Assembly: GCF_014333615.1 (NCBI RefSeq)
Contig: NZ_JACSCY010000001.1
Span: 62,001-126,000 of the forward strand
DNA length: 64,000 bases
DNA from: Hymenobacter citatus
Lineage (GTDB): Bacteria; Bacteroidota; Bacteroidia; Cytophagales; Hymenobacteraceae
Direction of reading: 5' to 3'
The stretch's first letter is position 1. Each line of letters opens with the position of its first letter. Below the pieces are notes generated by a model that made no database searches, was not told where the DNA came from, and worked only from the letters and a program-made list of their open reading frames with translations. Below, piece after piece: positions 30,843 to 40,509 of the stretch. A program made the translations under genes and the position numbers.

Positions 30843-33758
30843 TTAGTGTGCAACAAGCACTCGTTGGGCCCTACCTACCGGCTGCCCATTGGCATCCGTA
30901 GCACGCAGGATATAGAGGCCATTGGGTAGTGCTGCTACGCTGAGCTGCGTTTGCCGCCGGAAGTTGGTTTGCAAGACCTGGCGTCCTTGTTGGTCGAATA
31001 AGGAAAGGTGAATTTCGGCAGGTGAATCGGGGTAGGTTACCGTCAGAAAATCTTGTGCGGGTACGGGAGCTACAGTTAGAGTGGTAAGATAAGCCACTAC
31101 AGCCACTGTGGGCGAGTAGTTAACGGTGCCGTCCTGGTCCTGCTGTTGCAAGCGGTAGTACGTTAGGGGTTGGGGCGCGGTGGCATCGTGGTAGGCATAG
31201 TGGTGCGCGGTGTTGCTAGTGCCGGCTCCGGCTACAGACGCCAGGGTAGTAAACACAACGCCGTCGGAAGAACGTTGGACAGCGAAGCCTCGGTTCTGAC
31301 TTTCGGTGGCGGTTTGCCAGTGCAGCTGCACGCCTGCCTCCTGGCGTTGCGCCCCGAAGCTGGTCAGCACCACGGGTAGTGGCGTGCCGGGCGTGGCCGC
31401 TACCCGGAAATCGGTAGCTTCTGTTAACGTAACGCGGAGCTGCTGCGCGGCTGCATCATACTGATATTCTGCTACGCCGGTGCCCGTTACCACTTGAGGG
31501 GCGGTAGACATCGGTAGCGTAAGAGTAGTAGCGCGGCTCACATAGCCGCCATACTGGTTGGTGCTCAGGCGTTGCCAGCTGATATCGGCCCGCCGCGACG
31601 ACGCTAGCACGGTTGCGGAACCGTAGCGGATAGTAGTACCCTGCTGAAGAAAGAGTTGGGCAAACTGGTTGGCTTTATCCAACGAATAAAACGTCAGCAA
31701 ACCATCGGCACTGACGGCCTGGGGTAGTAGGTCGCTTTCGTCTTGCGTCAGCACTGTGTCGGCCTGCGCAAAAACCACGTCCTGAAAATCAGAAGCCAGC
31801 GCCAGGGCGGCTGTGGTAGATGTGCTGGTAGTGCCGGGGTTGAGGGTAGGCTGATCGGTGTAGGGATACAGCGCCGCCAGAAACTGCGTTTGGGCGCTGC
31901 CTTCTTTGCGCACGAGCAGGGTGGTGTGGTTCTCGGGCGTGTTGTAGGTGACTTCGTGGGTGCTGGTAGCGGTGGTGTAGCCAGTGGCGCCAGCCGTAGC
32001 CGTTACGTGGGCCAGCAGCTGCACGCCGTTTTTAAGCCACGTGCCTTCATGGGCCGCCAGGTTATTTTGAAAGGTGCCCGTGGTGGCAGTGCCGTTTTCC
32101 AGGCCATAGCCGTGCAACTGCCAGGTATACGCATGGGGTGTAGCGGACTGCACAAAATCGGCTAGCAAATAGTAGCTATTACGCACAAACAGCGTTTTGC
32201 GCGTAACTGTTGTGCCTGCATACGCCGACTGCACTTCGCCGTAGCTTAGATTTTCGGTTTGAAAGGTGCGTTGCACGGTGCCCACGGCGCTGGTCGCATC
32301 CGAGGCTGGCCCGGCGCCATCTACCAGCACCATATTGTGGCTGGTGGCGTCCTTCACCTCGTTGCGGCGGTCGAAGCTGAGGTAGCCAGCATCCAGCGCC
32401 AGCAGTTGGCCGTAGGCGTGCAGTACAAAGCTGCCTGCATCGGCGTGGCGGTGGCCACCAGAGGTGGTGCGCGCCTGCTGGCTTTTGCCATACAAGTGCA
32501 GGTAGGAGGCCAGCGAATCGGATCCTGACCGGAAAACGAGGTTGCCGCTTTGCGGCAAGGCTGTGAGGGTAGTAGATGGGGCAGGGGTAGGAGCCACGTT
32601 GGCGGCGAGGTAGGCGGCGCGCATGTCTACGGTCACGTCGCGGAGCTGCGCCGTCAGGGAATTCAACTGATTAGGAGCCAGTTTGCTCAGGTGCAGCGGG
32701 CGCACATAGGCCGGGTTGCCGGTCAGTGCCAGCTCGGGCATGCCCATGTCCACGTAGGAGTCTTCCAGGGCCGGAAAGCGACCATCAGGCATCAGGATAG
32801 CCGATATCCATTGGTAGAGGCGGTCATAGCGCGGGTCGTAGTAGGGGTTAGGGATGGTGCGCGTGGTGCCGTTGAAGGTGTAGGGTAGGGAGCCGGCCGG
32901 CAAAAAATGCCCCATCGCCCGGAAGAAAGGTAGGCAGTTCAGAAACGCGTACTTGAAGTAATATGGCCCCTCGGCGTAGCCTGCCACCGCCGCCGGGTCC
33001 GACTGGCGTTGCGCATCCTGCCACAGCACATTGTCGATGTTGTATAGGCCGGTGGCAATCCAGGTAGCGGGTTGCTGGTTGGTATTGGCACTAGTCGCGT
33101 CGTTGAGCACGACGGCTGCCATGCCCAGGGCCGCCGCCGTCATCAGCGTGTGGTTGTTCTTGACGGTAGTATAGAATCTTACCCCAAAAAACGACGCCAC
33201 AGATTGCGTTTGCAGGTTGCCGGCAAACTTCTGCAGCTTGGCCCGAGCTGTAGCCAGTTCCTGTTCCGAAACTCCGGCCCCGCGCAGCAAATCATACGCT
33301 ATCAGGTAGTCTATCAGTTCTTTGGAGCGCCACTGCCAGTCGTTGTACGAGGGCCACGCCGATACCTGAAAGTTGAGGGTAGCCAGCAGGGTAGAGGCGT
33401 TGGTAAGCAGTGCAGCGCGTTCGTTGGCTGTGAGCGGTGCTAGCTGGCCGGGGGAGGTTGGGCGCCGGTCTACTAGCAGCACAAACGCTGTGTTTTTAGC
33501 AAACGTAGCCCGGTCGCGCCGGCCATTGGTGCTGGTCGTATCCGTAGGTGCTACGGTGTTGATGCTATTGAACAGCCCGCTGTACAGAATGTAGTTTGCC
33601 GAAGTACCTAAAGACGTTTGCACGGCAGGTAGTTCGGCCGCTTTCAACAGCGTGCGTGGGTAAGAAGAGTCTGCGTTGGCTGGTATCCAACTGCCTTGTT
33701 GCGCCACGGCTGGGCACGCAAAGCATAACAGGAAAAGATAAAGTAAATGAGTTTTCAA
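30843..33758 (-). CDS. Heparinase II/III-like secreted protein with T9SS type A sorting domain
   Basis: The 971-residue precursor has a signal peptide (FLLCFACPAVAQ). An alpha-helical barrel (about 30-390) with a NNHTLMTAAALG stretch is followed by a beta-rich region where SGGHRHADAGSFVLHAYG matches the His motif of the heparinase II/III family. A fibronectin-like domain (about 800-885, VQLHWQTATESQNRGFAVQRS) precedes the C-terminal type A signal (PVPAQDFLTVTYPD, then LPNGLYILRATD). It is probably a polysaccharide lyase exported and attached to the cell surface by T9SS; substrate is unknown. Confidence 0.87.
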   Translation of the reverse strand: MKTHLLYLFLLCFACPAVAQQGSWIPANADSSYPRTLLKAAELPAVQTSLGTSANYILYSGLFNSINTVAPTDTTSTNGRRDRATFAKNTAFVLLVDRRPTSPGQLAPLTANERAALLTNASTLLATLNFQVSAWPSYNDWQWRSKELIDYLIAYDLLRGAGVSEQELATARAKLQKFAGNLQTQSVASFFGVRFYTTVKNNHTLMTAAALGMAAVVLNDATSANTNQQPATWIATGLYNIDNVLWQDAQRQSDPAAVAGYAEGPYYFKYAFLNCLPFFRAMGHFLPAGSLPYTFNGTTRTIPNPYYDPRYDRLYQWISAILMPDGRFPALEDSYVDMGMPELALTGNPAYVRPLHLSKLAPNQLNSLTAQLRDVTVDMRAAYLAANVAPTPAPSTTLTALPQSGNLVFRSGSDSLASYLHLYGKSQQARTTSGGHRHADAGSFVLHAYGQLLALDAGYLSFDRRNEVKDATSHNMVLVDGAGPASDATSAVGTVQRTFQTENLSYGEVQSAYAGTTVTRKTLFVRNSYYLLADFVQSATPHAYTWQLHGYGLENGTATTGTFQNNLAAHEGTWLKNGVQLLAHVTATAGATGYTTATSTHEVTYNTPENHTTLLVRKEGSAQTQFLAALYPYTDQPTLNPGTTSTSTTAALALASDFQDVVFAQADTVLTQDESDLLPQAVSADGLLTFYSLDKANQFAQLFLQQGTTIRYGSATVLASSRRADISWQRLSTNQYGGYVSRATTLTLPMSTAPQVVTGTGVAEYQYDAAAQQLRVTLTEATDFRVAATPGTPLPVVLTSFGAQRQEAGVQLHWQTATESQNRGFAVQRSSDGVVFTTLASVAGAGTSNTAHHYAYHDATAPQPLTYYRLQQQDQDGTVNYSPTVAVVAYLTTLTVAPVPAQDFLTVTYPDSPAEIHLSLFDQQGRQVLQTNFRRQTQLSVAALPNGLYILRATDANGQPVGRAQRVLVAH

Positions 33759-33855
33759 GCTGGTCTGGTAGATAGAACGTACAGACCATGGTGTATCAAT
33801 TAGAAAGCCATAAAGCTTATGTATATAGTATTATATCAAGTTTAAACACGAATTA

Positions 33856-33899
33856 TGTCCAGATGTAAAATATGATTTAGCATATTCTGCATCTGGACA
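33856..33899 (-). terminator. Probable terminator of the deaminase gene
   Basis: Arms TGTCCAGATG and CATCTGGACA (10 bp, perfect) enclose a smaller AATATG/CATATT stem. It lies 16 bp beyond the deaminase stop. The rest of 33759-33914 is AT-rich and shows no gene. Confidence 0.6.
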
Positions 33900-33914
33900 C
33901 ATACTCAATTGAAG

Positions 33915-34391
33915 CTAATACGCTGTGCGGCTCTCATGCCGCTGCCACGCCCGAAAGCCTTCTATCGCCTCGTCGGGTAGTATCTGCTCCATTGGGATAC
34001 TGCGTTCGGGGAGAGGTTTCTCTATTTCATCGTAGATGAAATGGTCGTCGAAACCCACCGCAGCAGCATCTTGCTTGGTATTGCCATAAAAAACACGTTG
34101 AGGGCGGGCCCAGTAGATAGCGCCCAGGCACATGGGGCACGGCTCGCAGGAGGTATACAGGTCGCACCCATCTAGTTGGTGCGTTCCCAGCGCTGTGCAG
34201 GCTTTTCGGATGGCATCTACCTCGGCGTGGCAGGTAGGGTCGTTGGTGCTAGTCACTTGGTTGAAGCCGCGGGCAATAATTTGCCCATCTTTCACCACCA
34301 CGGCACCAAACGGGCCGCCGTGGCCGGCCTGCATTTTTTCAATAGAAAGGCGAATGGCTTCGCGCATGAACTCAGGTTGGGGAGAATCCAT
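33915..34391 (-). CDS. guaD: Nucleoside/guanine deaminase-like protein
   Basis: The 158-residue protein of the cytidine/deoxycytidylate deaminase fold has the zinc site CHAEVDAIR (His55-Ala-Glu57) and PCPMC (Cys85, Cys88). GGPFGAVVVKDGQIIARG and the C-terminal IPMEQILPDEAIEGFRAW are like guanine deaminases (GuaD) rather than TadA, which is a different tRNA enzyme. It would convert guanine to xanthine in purine salvage. Confidence 0.88.
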   Translation of the reverse strand: MDSPQPEFMREAIRLSIEKMQAGHGGPFGAVVVKDGQIIARGFNQVTSTNDPTCHAEVDAIRKACTALGTHQLDGCDLYTSCEPCPMCLGAIYWARPQRVFYGNTKQDAAAVGFDDHFIYDEIEKPLPERSIPMEQILPDEAIEGFRAWQRHESRTAY

Positions 34392-34471
34392 CTGGATACG
34401 AAATCAGGAAAACAGGAGCAGAAAAACGGGGCCCCTACCCTTAAAAGGGGCAGAAGCGGGCCAAAATGCAC

Positions 34472-34508
34472 AAAAAAAGCGGTCCGGCAAGGTGCCAGAC
34501 CGCTTTTC
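34472..34508 (-). terminator. Rho-independent terminator of the lectin-like T9SS gene
   Basis: Stem AAGCGGTCTGGCA / TGCCGGACCGCTT (13 bp with one wobble pair), 3-base loop, followed by seven T on the minus strand. It lies 20 bp beyond the stop of the 4-kb gene. Confidence 0.9.
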
Positions 34509-34527
34509 AACTGGTTAACAGGGTAGA

Positions 34528-37500
34528 CTAGTTCCGCAACAACGGCAGCGTTAGGCTGGTGTTGGCTCCGCGCACCTGCACTAGGTAAGTGCCCATTGGC
34601 AGGTCAGCCACGGAGAGTTGGTGCAGCTGTTTACCCGCTAGGGTCTGCTCGCGCAACACGCGGCCCGTCATATCCAGAATTCGTACCTGGTAGTTGCCAG
34701 CTGGTAGGCTGGTAAGCTCCAGGGTGGCCTGCGTGTGGGTAGGGTTGGGATATACGCTAACGGTGGTTTCCAGCGCCGCTGCAAACTGGATGGCCCGTAC
34801 GGGGCTGTAAGCATCGGTACCATCCGTATCCACTTGGCGCAGACGGTAGTACAATGGGTGCCCGGCACTCAGGCGCGCAGCGTTTGCATCGAAGTAGTGG
34901 TAAGTTTTTACCTGCGTGCTGTAGCCGGCTCCTTTTACCGTGCCGATACGCTCAAATACCTCCCCGTCTAAGGAGCGCTCTACCTCAAACCGGTCGTTGT
35001 TCTTTTCCGAAGCCGTGCTCCACGTCAGTTGTGCATCCTGGCGGACAGCAGCCACATTGAACTGCTTTAGCTCCACAGGTAGGGGCTGCGTGATAGTGAC
35101 GTCCTCCCGCGTGCTACTTGCGGAGGCATAGTTGCTACCAGGCGCATTTGCACCGGTAGCCATAGCGCTACCCGGACCAACGGTACGACTGGCTGTCGTA
35201 CGTGTAGGGTCAAGATACGTCGTGTTCCCACTAGCTTGATACGCAGTGCCATTCACGGCAGAGGATGCAACAGCTGCCAGGAAGGAGATGCGCAAGGAAG
35301 CCCCCGAAGGAATGTTTAGGCCAGAAAATACCGGGCTGTTAGCAGTAGTTGTATTGACGCTGTAATCTGAATTTGCAACAGGTAGAGTGGTACCATCAGC
35401 CAGGACCAGTTCTGCTTTCGTGGTACCGGCGGTGTTGGTATAGGTGAATAAGGAATTCATTGTTGCCGTGACCGAAGCACCCGTTACGCCGCCCCCCGTG
35501 TTGGAAACCACCAGCACATACGCTGCCTGCATCGCAGCCGAACGGTTTACTTGGGGAGTGGTCGTGCTCAGTGCTACCCTGAGGCTAGGCATGCAATCAG
35601 TACCTAAGGCAGTGGAAGTGTTGGTAATACCGGCAGCGCCAGTACCAGTGTTGCCACCGTTATATGCCCCTCCAGCTACCGATGAGCTAGTGCCAACGGC
35701 CGCATTACTGAGGATAACCCCGCCGCCGCCGCCGCCGCCGTAGCCCAGTATATTGGTAGCATTGGTGGTGGTGTTGGTAGCGGCACCACCATTTCCACCT
35801 GTAGCGGTAATGGTCAATTGGTTCAGTGTAGCATTGCCGCGTACTACCACAGTGCCCCCAGCACCACCACCACCAGCACTAGTATTAGTGCCACTCGTAT
35901 TAGCGGCATTGAAACCATTAGCTGATATGTTACCAGCGTTGCTTACTACGCCAGTGCGTAGGAGAATGATACCACCGCCAACTTGGCCACTTGAGGGCAA
36001 AATAGATGTTGTTGAGGTAGTAGTGCCACTGCCGCCGCCGCCACCCAGATACAAGCGGCTAGTGGATGCACCATTAATTACCCCAGCAATACCTCCTGGG
36101 TAGGTGATTCCACTCACTGCGTAAGATTGTCCTGCTCCACCAGCGCCGCCGTTAGAGCCGCCGCCACCACCACTATGGTTGCTATTAACCCGGACACCGC
36201 CGCCACCACCATTGGCTGCTTTACCAAAAGAGTTACTGCCAACAGCAAAAATATTATAGCTTGGATTTGCAGGGTTTGAAGCAGAACCATCATATGTAGC
36301 AACGGGAAGGCCTGCAATGCTTTCACCCTTAGTGCCATAGCCATTGCCTGTAGATCGGTATACGGTAGCAGACCCGTTGCTGGTACTCGTTCTGGCTGCT
36401 CCACCACGGAACCCTTTACCATCCATATTCAGAGAGCCAGAATTGGTAAAGTTAGTTGCGCCTGCTACTTCCAGCGCTAATACGCCGCCTGTGTTACCGT
36501 TCCAAACCGCCCCCGTTACGGTGCCCGATATGGTCAGGGCTGAATACTGCGGGATGCGAATAACCTGGAACGTTTGGTAGGCAGTAGTCTGACTATTGGT
36601 TGTTGTGGTACTAGTCGTATAGGTATTCTGCAAAGCACCGGCTAGGTCTAACTGGCCAGTAGTCGCATTAACTTCACTAGCTGCTACAGCGTATTCGTAG
36701 GTGCCTGCCGTAATATTATTAACGTCACCGAACGTAGCGTCGTTTGCTGTGGTCATCTGAGCACCCTGTGTTTGTAGGATGAGCAGTAGATCTCCGGCAG
36801 TAATAGGAGTGGCGCTTCCCGTAGGAGTAGTGCTGACAGTCAAGAATTTATTGCCAGCCGTAGCAGTGCCGGAGCCGGCGTAGTAGGTATTCGGAACAGT
36901 AGTGGATGTGAGCGTGGCTGGGCCATCTTTGCCTGGTACGGAGCACACGCCCGCCACATTGCCCGCGCCTGTCGTGGCAACCGTCAGGGTTGAGCTGTTA
37001 TTAGTTGATACTGCATCGGGAATAGCAGCGCCGGTTGGATATGTGTAATTAGAAGTGAACGTCTGGTTACCAGTAGTAGTGGGCATAGTCACCACCACGT
37101 TGTTCGTCACCGACTCGCCGGAGTTGAGTGTAGTTTGAGGAAACGAAACCACTCGAGTAGTGGCGTTATAAGAACCCCCCGAAACGTAGGTAACGTTGGC
37201 TGGTAACGTTAGCGTAGGAATCAGATCAATAGCGGCCTCTTGCCCATTGTTTGTAGCCGTTACGGCATAAGAAGTAGTAGACCCTGGGTTCACAGAAGAG
37301 GGCCCACTAATCGTTGTGGCCACATCAGCACCTGTTACAACAACCGTGATGTTAGCCGGGTTCGACGAGTACGCAGGAGTAGCGCTAGCGCCTGCTCCAT
37401 CCTGCACCGTATAAGGAATTGTCACTATACCAGAGAACGTGCTAACAGGCGTGAACGTAACCTGCCCGTCGTTGGTAACCGTAAAGGTGCCTTGTCCATT

Positions 37501-38547
37501 TACCGTATACGTATTTTGAATACCTGCTACGGAAGGATTTAAATCAACGCCACCTGGATTGTAATTGCTATAGGAGAAGAAAGCGTCGTTGGCTATGGCA
37601 CTAAACGTAATCGGCTGACCATATTTAGTTGCTACACGGTCATCGTTGGCAATCGGAGCTTGCAAAATGCTCAGGTTCCGAATCTCGTGAAAGTTGGTGC
37701 TTCCCCCCGTAGAGCCTGCAAAGCCAATACGCAGATTAGCAGGTGGTACTGGTACGGTTATATTGTTAATGGCAGTCTCAACAATTAACCCGTGCTGGAT
37801 ACGTACTTTAATTTTGTACGTGCCGTCGCTCTGCGGTACCACATCGATATAAGCCCGACGGTAATTAGCGTCGTTAGGATCCGTGACGCGTGTGGTTGTG
37901 TTTACATCCAAGCTGTAGGGCAACCGACCACTACCAGCTAAATAGGGATAGTCCGTGGTACTGGCGGCATCCTGCCCTAAGCCAGAGCCTCGAATAACAA
38001 CGGCGTCCTGCACAGACCCTGGGCCGCCTACGCGCCCTTCTGTGGGGTTCGAGAAGTTGCCAAACTCATCAAGGCCAATACCAATGTAGCCATTTGGTAC
38101 CCCTTTACTGACGGGGGCAATACTTTTTTGAGCATAGCCGAGCGAGCCACCGGAAGCGCCACTAGTAAATGCCGCAGCAGTGGTTTTGTCGGCGTCAATT
38201 AAGAAAACTGAGAAACCATCGGCACCTGTTCCGCCATATGAGAAGAACTCAAAAGAAATACTAAAGCCAGATGGTGCCGGAAATTTGGAGTCGTCAATGG
38301 CAAAGCCAGCTTGGTCGGCTACGTTACTGGTGAGGCGTAAGACGCCATCGGTACCATTAGCGTTGGTGCTGGTAAGCGTGGCACTACCGCCTACTCTAAA
38401 GCCAGAAGCAGAACTAGTACTAAAGCTAACTTGGCGTGGAAACTGCGCTGCGGCTGGCCTGCTGTATCCCGCTACAAACAAAGCCACTGCTACATACCTA
38501 ACGAAGGTACTATAGCATCGGTACCTACTAGATAAAAGTGCTTTCAT
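34528..38547 (-). CDS. Giant lectin-like T9SS type A secreted protein
   Basis: The 1339-residue precursor has an N-terminal signal region ending near AAAQ. An L-type lectin-like domain (about 40-295: FSISFEFFSYGGTGADGFSVF, then IGIGLDEFGNF) is followed by a cadherin-like linker (NDDRVATKYGQPITFSA), DUF11/CARDB-like repeats and a long glycine/serine/threonine-rich section with several GGGGG runs (about 700-1000). The C-terminus has VSVYPNPTHTQATLEL and LPMGTYLVQVRG, the type A sorting signal. It is probably a cell-surface or secreted adhesin. Codon use is typical of the window. Confidence 0.87.
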   Translation of the reverse strand: MKALLSSRYRCYSTFVRYVAVALFVAGYSRPAAAQFPRQVSFSTSSASGFRVGGSATLTSTNANGTDGVLRLTSNVADQAGFAIDDSKFPAPSGFSISFEFFSYGGTGADGFSVFLIDADKTTAAAFTSGASGGSLGYAQKSIAPVSKGVPNGYIGIGLDEFGNFSNPTEGRVGGPGSVQDAVVIRGSGLGQDAASTTDYPYLAGSGRLPYSLDVNTTTRVTDPNDANYRRAYIDVVPQSDGTYKIKVRIQHGLIVETAINNITVPVPPANLRIGFAGSTGGSTNFHEIRNLSILQAPIANDDRVATKYGQPITFSAIANDAFFSYSNYNPGGVDLNPSVAGIQNTYTVNGQGTFTVTNDGQVTFTPVSTFSGIVTIPYTVQDGAGASATPAYSSNPANITVVVTGADVATTISGPSSVNPGSTTSYAVTATNNGQEAAIDLIPTLTLPANVTYVSGGSYNATTRVVSFPQTTLNSGESVTNNVVVTMPTTTGNQTFTSNYTYPTGAAIPDAVSTNNSSTLTVATTGAGNVAGVCSVPGKDGPATLTSTTVPNTYYAGSGTATAGNKFLTVSTTPTGSATPITAGDLLLILQTQGAQMTTANDATFGDVNNITAGTYEYAVAASEVNATTGQLDLAGALQNTYTTSTTTTNSQTTAYQTFQVIRIPQYSALTISGTVTGAVWNGNTGGVLALEVAGATNFTNSGSLNMDGKGFRGGAARTSTSNGSATVYRSTGNGYGTKGESIAGLPVATYDGSASNPANPSYNIFAVGSNSFGKAANGGGGGVRVNSNHSGGGGGSNGGAGGAGQSYAVSGITYPGGIAGVINGASTSRLYLGGGGGSGTTTSTTSILPSSGQVGGGIILLRTGVVSNAGNISANGFNAANTSGTNTSAGGGGAGGTVVVRGNATLNQLTITATGGNGGAATNTTTNATNILGYGGGGGGGVILSNAAVGTSSSVAGGAYNGGNTGTGAAGITNTSTALGTDCMPSLRVALSTTTPQVNRSAAMQAAYVLVVSNTGGGVTGASVTATMNSLFTYTNTAGTTKAELVLADGTTLPVANSDYSVNTTTANSPVFSGLNIPSGASLRISFLAAVASSAVNGTAYQASGNTTYLDPTRTTASRTVGPGSAMATGANAPGSNYASASSTREDVTITQPLPVELKQFNVAAVRQDAQLTWSTASEKNNDRFEVERSLDGEVFERIGTVKGAGYSTQVKTYHYFDANAARLSAGHPLYYRLRQVDTDGTDAYSPVRAIQFAAALETTVSVYPNPTHTQATLELTSLPAGNYQVRILDMTGRVLREQTLAGKQLHQLSVADLPMGTYLVQVRGANTSLTLPLLRN

Positions 38548-38838
38548 ATGCGTCTGGAAAAGGTGAAGTGGAAAGGAATTTGGAGTGCTTTGTAGTATTA
38601 TTATAAGAAGAAAAATAAACCCGTGTCAAGAGCTCTATTTTCACCACAACCTCTTCAAAAATAGTACTACCTAATCCGCAAAGCGCTAATTATTTGCAAG
38701 TGGGTGTGATTTTATTAATTAGATAGAAAATTTCATTTGAATAATACCGTTAGAAGAAGATGGATGAAAATAGTTGGCCCGCGATTTGATATAGCCAACA
38801 CGAAAGAATAGTTTTTAGGTGTTTTGGTTGTGGGAAAG
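38548..38838. other. AT-rich non-coding stretch upstream of the T9SS gene
   Basis: No ORF longer than 15 codons is supported here. The region is more AT-rich than its neighbours and should contain the promoter of the minus-strand T9SS gene. A plus-strand promoter-like pair, TTTG (38785-38788) and TAGTTTTT (38809-38816), 20 bp apart, lies just before the terminator at 38839. Confidence 0.5.
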
Positions 38839-38865
38839 AGCGGAGCCGTTGGTTCCGCTTTTTTT
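38839..38865 (+). terminator. Orphan rho-independent terminator on the plus strand
   Basis: GCGGAGCC-GTT-GGTTCCGC is followed by seven T. No plus-strand gene lies upstream within 300 bp; the nearest gene upstream is on the minus strand. It may end a small RNA. Confidence 0.75.
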
Positions 38866-38915
38866 ATGCTCAATTGGGTAGCTCTCCGAGGTAGGAGTTA
38901 CTCTTTAGACAATAG

Positions 38916-38962
38916 AAAAGCCCCGCTGCTTCTGTAGGTGACACAGGAGCAGCGGGGCTTTT
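38916..38962. terminator. Bidirectional terminator after the 39002 gene
   Basis: Arms AAAAGCCCCGCTGCTTCTGT and its near-complement (one mismatch, 20 bp) around a 7-base loop; U runs form on both strands. It lies 40 bp beyond the stop of the minus-strand gene at 39002. Confidence 0.88.
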
Positions 38963-39001
38963 GCTTGTTGAAGCAGGTAGGGTAGGAAACGGCCGTTCTA
39001 C

Positions 39002-39397
39002 TTAATGCACAATGCGCAACTCATATTCCGGTGCGTCGGCCGGGGCGTTGGGTAGGCGAAAGGCACCTACCCGGCTAGGACCGTAGCCAAGGTTTACTTT
39101 CATGAACTCGTCGCGCACGGGCAGCAACTCGATAATCTGGTGGCGCAGCGCGTCCAAATCCGCGCGCATGTTGTCTAATTGCTGCGTTACCTCGTCGGTA
39201 GCCTGGTCGAAGCTACCAGTGGCGGGGCGCTGTGCAAAGTCGCCGTCGGCGTTTGATGAGGTGGCAGCGTGGTCAACGGGCAGATTAGTTGCCTGCGTAG
39301 CGGCCCGGCGATATTCCTGCTCGGCTTCGAGGTAGGCGTTCAGTTTTTCTTCGAGGGGTAGCAGATCGGGGTTCAGGTAGTCGAGGTTGCTGGCCAT
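39002..39397 (-). CDS. Hypothetical coiled-coil protein
   Basis: The 131-residue soluble protein has an N-terminal helical segment (PLEEKLNAYLEAEQEYRRA), a low-complexity linker and a second coiled-coil region (VTQQLDNMRADLDALRHQIIELL), then a short conserved-looking tail. The ATG at 39397 is preferred over the longer open frame. I do not recognise a family. It is divergent from the methyltransferase gene. Confidence 0.65.
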   Translation of the reverse strand: MASNLDYLNPDLLPLEEKLNAYLEAEQEYRRAATQATNLPVDHAATSSNADGDFAQRPATGSFDQATDEVTQQLDNMRADLDALRHQIIELLPVRDEFMKVNLGYGPSRVGAFRLPNAPADAPEYELRIVH

Positions 39398-39553
39398 GGC
39401 CGAAGGGGATAAGGTAGGAGTGAGTGTACTTCCTACAAACGCAGCGCACCCAGCGAAGGATACAGCAACCCGCAAATGAAGTGTGCACTCACACAATGCA
39501 GCGTAACTTGCATCCCCAAACGGAAGTAGTTCTTCGGTCTTTTGCCAGCTCAT

Positions 39554-40288
39554 ATGTCTTCTTCTCCCTCTGTTGCCCACGACCCCCTGGGCCACGCCCT
39601 GCTCGACTTTCACCACGGCCACCTATCGGCTACGCTTACAGTGCACAGCAACGTGGCCGAAGACGAGCCCCTGCCAGCTAGTTACTTGTTTCGTACGCTT
39701 TGGGAAATGCCCGAGCTGGAGCGCACAGCCCTAGAGGTCTGCCAAGGTAGGGTGCTAGACGTAGGCGCTGGCGCCGGCTGCCACGCCCTAGAACTGCAAC
39801 AGCGCGGCTACACAGTGAAAGCGCTAGACGCCTCGCCGGGCGCGGTGCAGGTGATGCAGCAGCGCGGCGTGCAGCAAGTGGCCTGCCACGACCTGTTCGA
39901 CCCCATCCTGCGCGACGACCAGCCCTACGATACCATTCTAATGCTGATGAACGGCCTGGGGCTGGTGGGAACCCTCGACGGGCTCGAGAAATTTTTGGTG
40001 CACGCCCGCGGCCTGCTGGCGCCCGGCGGCCAGATCCTAGCTACTTCCGCCGACATTGCCTACCTCTACGAAGACGAAGAAGGCGCCCTTGTCCTCAACC
40101 TCAATGGCCCTTATTACGGTGAAGTAGAGTACCGCATGAGCTACAAAGAAGAAACCGGCGCACCTTTCCATTGGCTCTTTGCCGATGCCAGCATCCTGCA
40201 AGACTACGCCGAAGCCGCCGGCTACACCGTCGAGTTCCTGGACCACGACGAGCAGGACCAATACCTCGTGCGCCTCACCTTGTTGTAA
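39554..40288 (+). CDS. Class I SAM-dependent methyltransferase
   Basis: The 244-residue protein has motif I VLDVGAGAGCHALELQQRG, the acidic motif II VKALDASPGAVQVM, and a later LAPGGQILATSADIAYLY. The C-terminal part contains many acidic residues. Substrate is unknown. The ATG at 39554 starts the conserved region; a TTG at 39542 would add four residues. Confidence 0.88.
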   Translation: MSSSPSVAHDPLGHALLDFHHGHLSATLTVHSNVAEDEPLPASYLFRTLWEMPELERTALEVCQGRVLDVGAGAGCHALELQQRGYTVKALDASPGAVQVMQQRGVQQVACHDLFDPILRDDQPYDTILMLMNGLGLVGTLDGLEKFLVHARGLLAPGGQILATSADIAYLYEDEEGALVLNLNGPYYGEVEYRMSYKEETGAPFHWLFADASILQDYAEAAGYTVEFLDHDEQDQYLVRLTLL

Positions 40289-40509
40289 ATGGTGAAATGG
40301 TGAAGTAGTGACTATAAGAAAGCGTCTGTCATCCTGAGCTTGCGAAGGACCTTATGCCTGCAGAACGAGTCGTAAAAACGTTAGTCGTTCACATGTGAAA
40401 AGGTCCTTCGCAAGCTCAGGATGACACCCGTATTCTTTACTCACTACTCACTACTCACTACTCACTACTCACCACTTCACCATCTCACCACTTCACCATC
40501 TCACCACTC
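40289..40509. repeat. 98-bp family 1 palindrome flanked by 7-bp tandem repeats
   Basis: Three parts: TGGTGAAATGGTGAAGTAGTG immediately after the methyltransferase stop (40289-40311), the 98-bp palindrome (40328-40425), and 40438-40509 with about five copies of CTCACTA followed by CTTCACCATCTCACCA-type 14-bp units. The final unit supplies the stop codon of anmK on the minus strand. Confidence 0.9.

Noticed and set aside
33915..34391. tRNA adenosine deaminase TadA
   Set aside because: The surroundings of the zinc motifs and the C-terminus fit guanine deaminase-like proteins better than TadA.
35444..36103. Two plus-strand frames rich in Pro and Val
   Set aside because: Mirror image of the glycine/threonine-rich part of the T9SS protein; not independent genes.
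40438..40509. Possible CRISPR array
   Set aside because: The repeats are 7-14 bp and directly tandem without spacers; no cas genes occur in the window.
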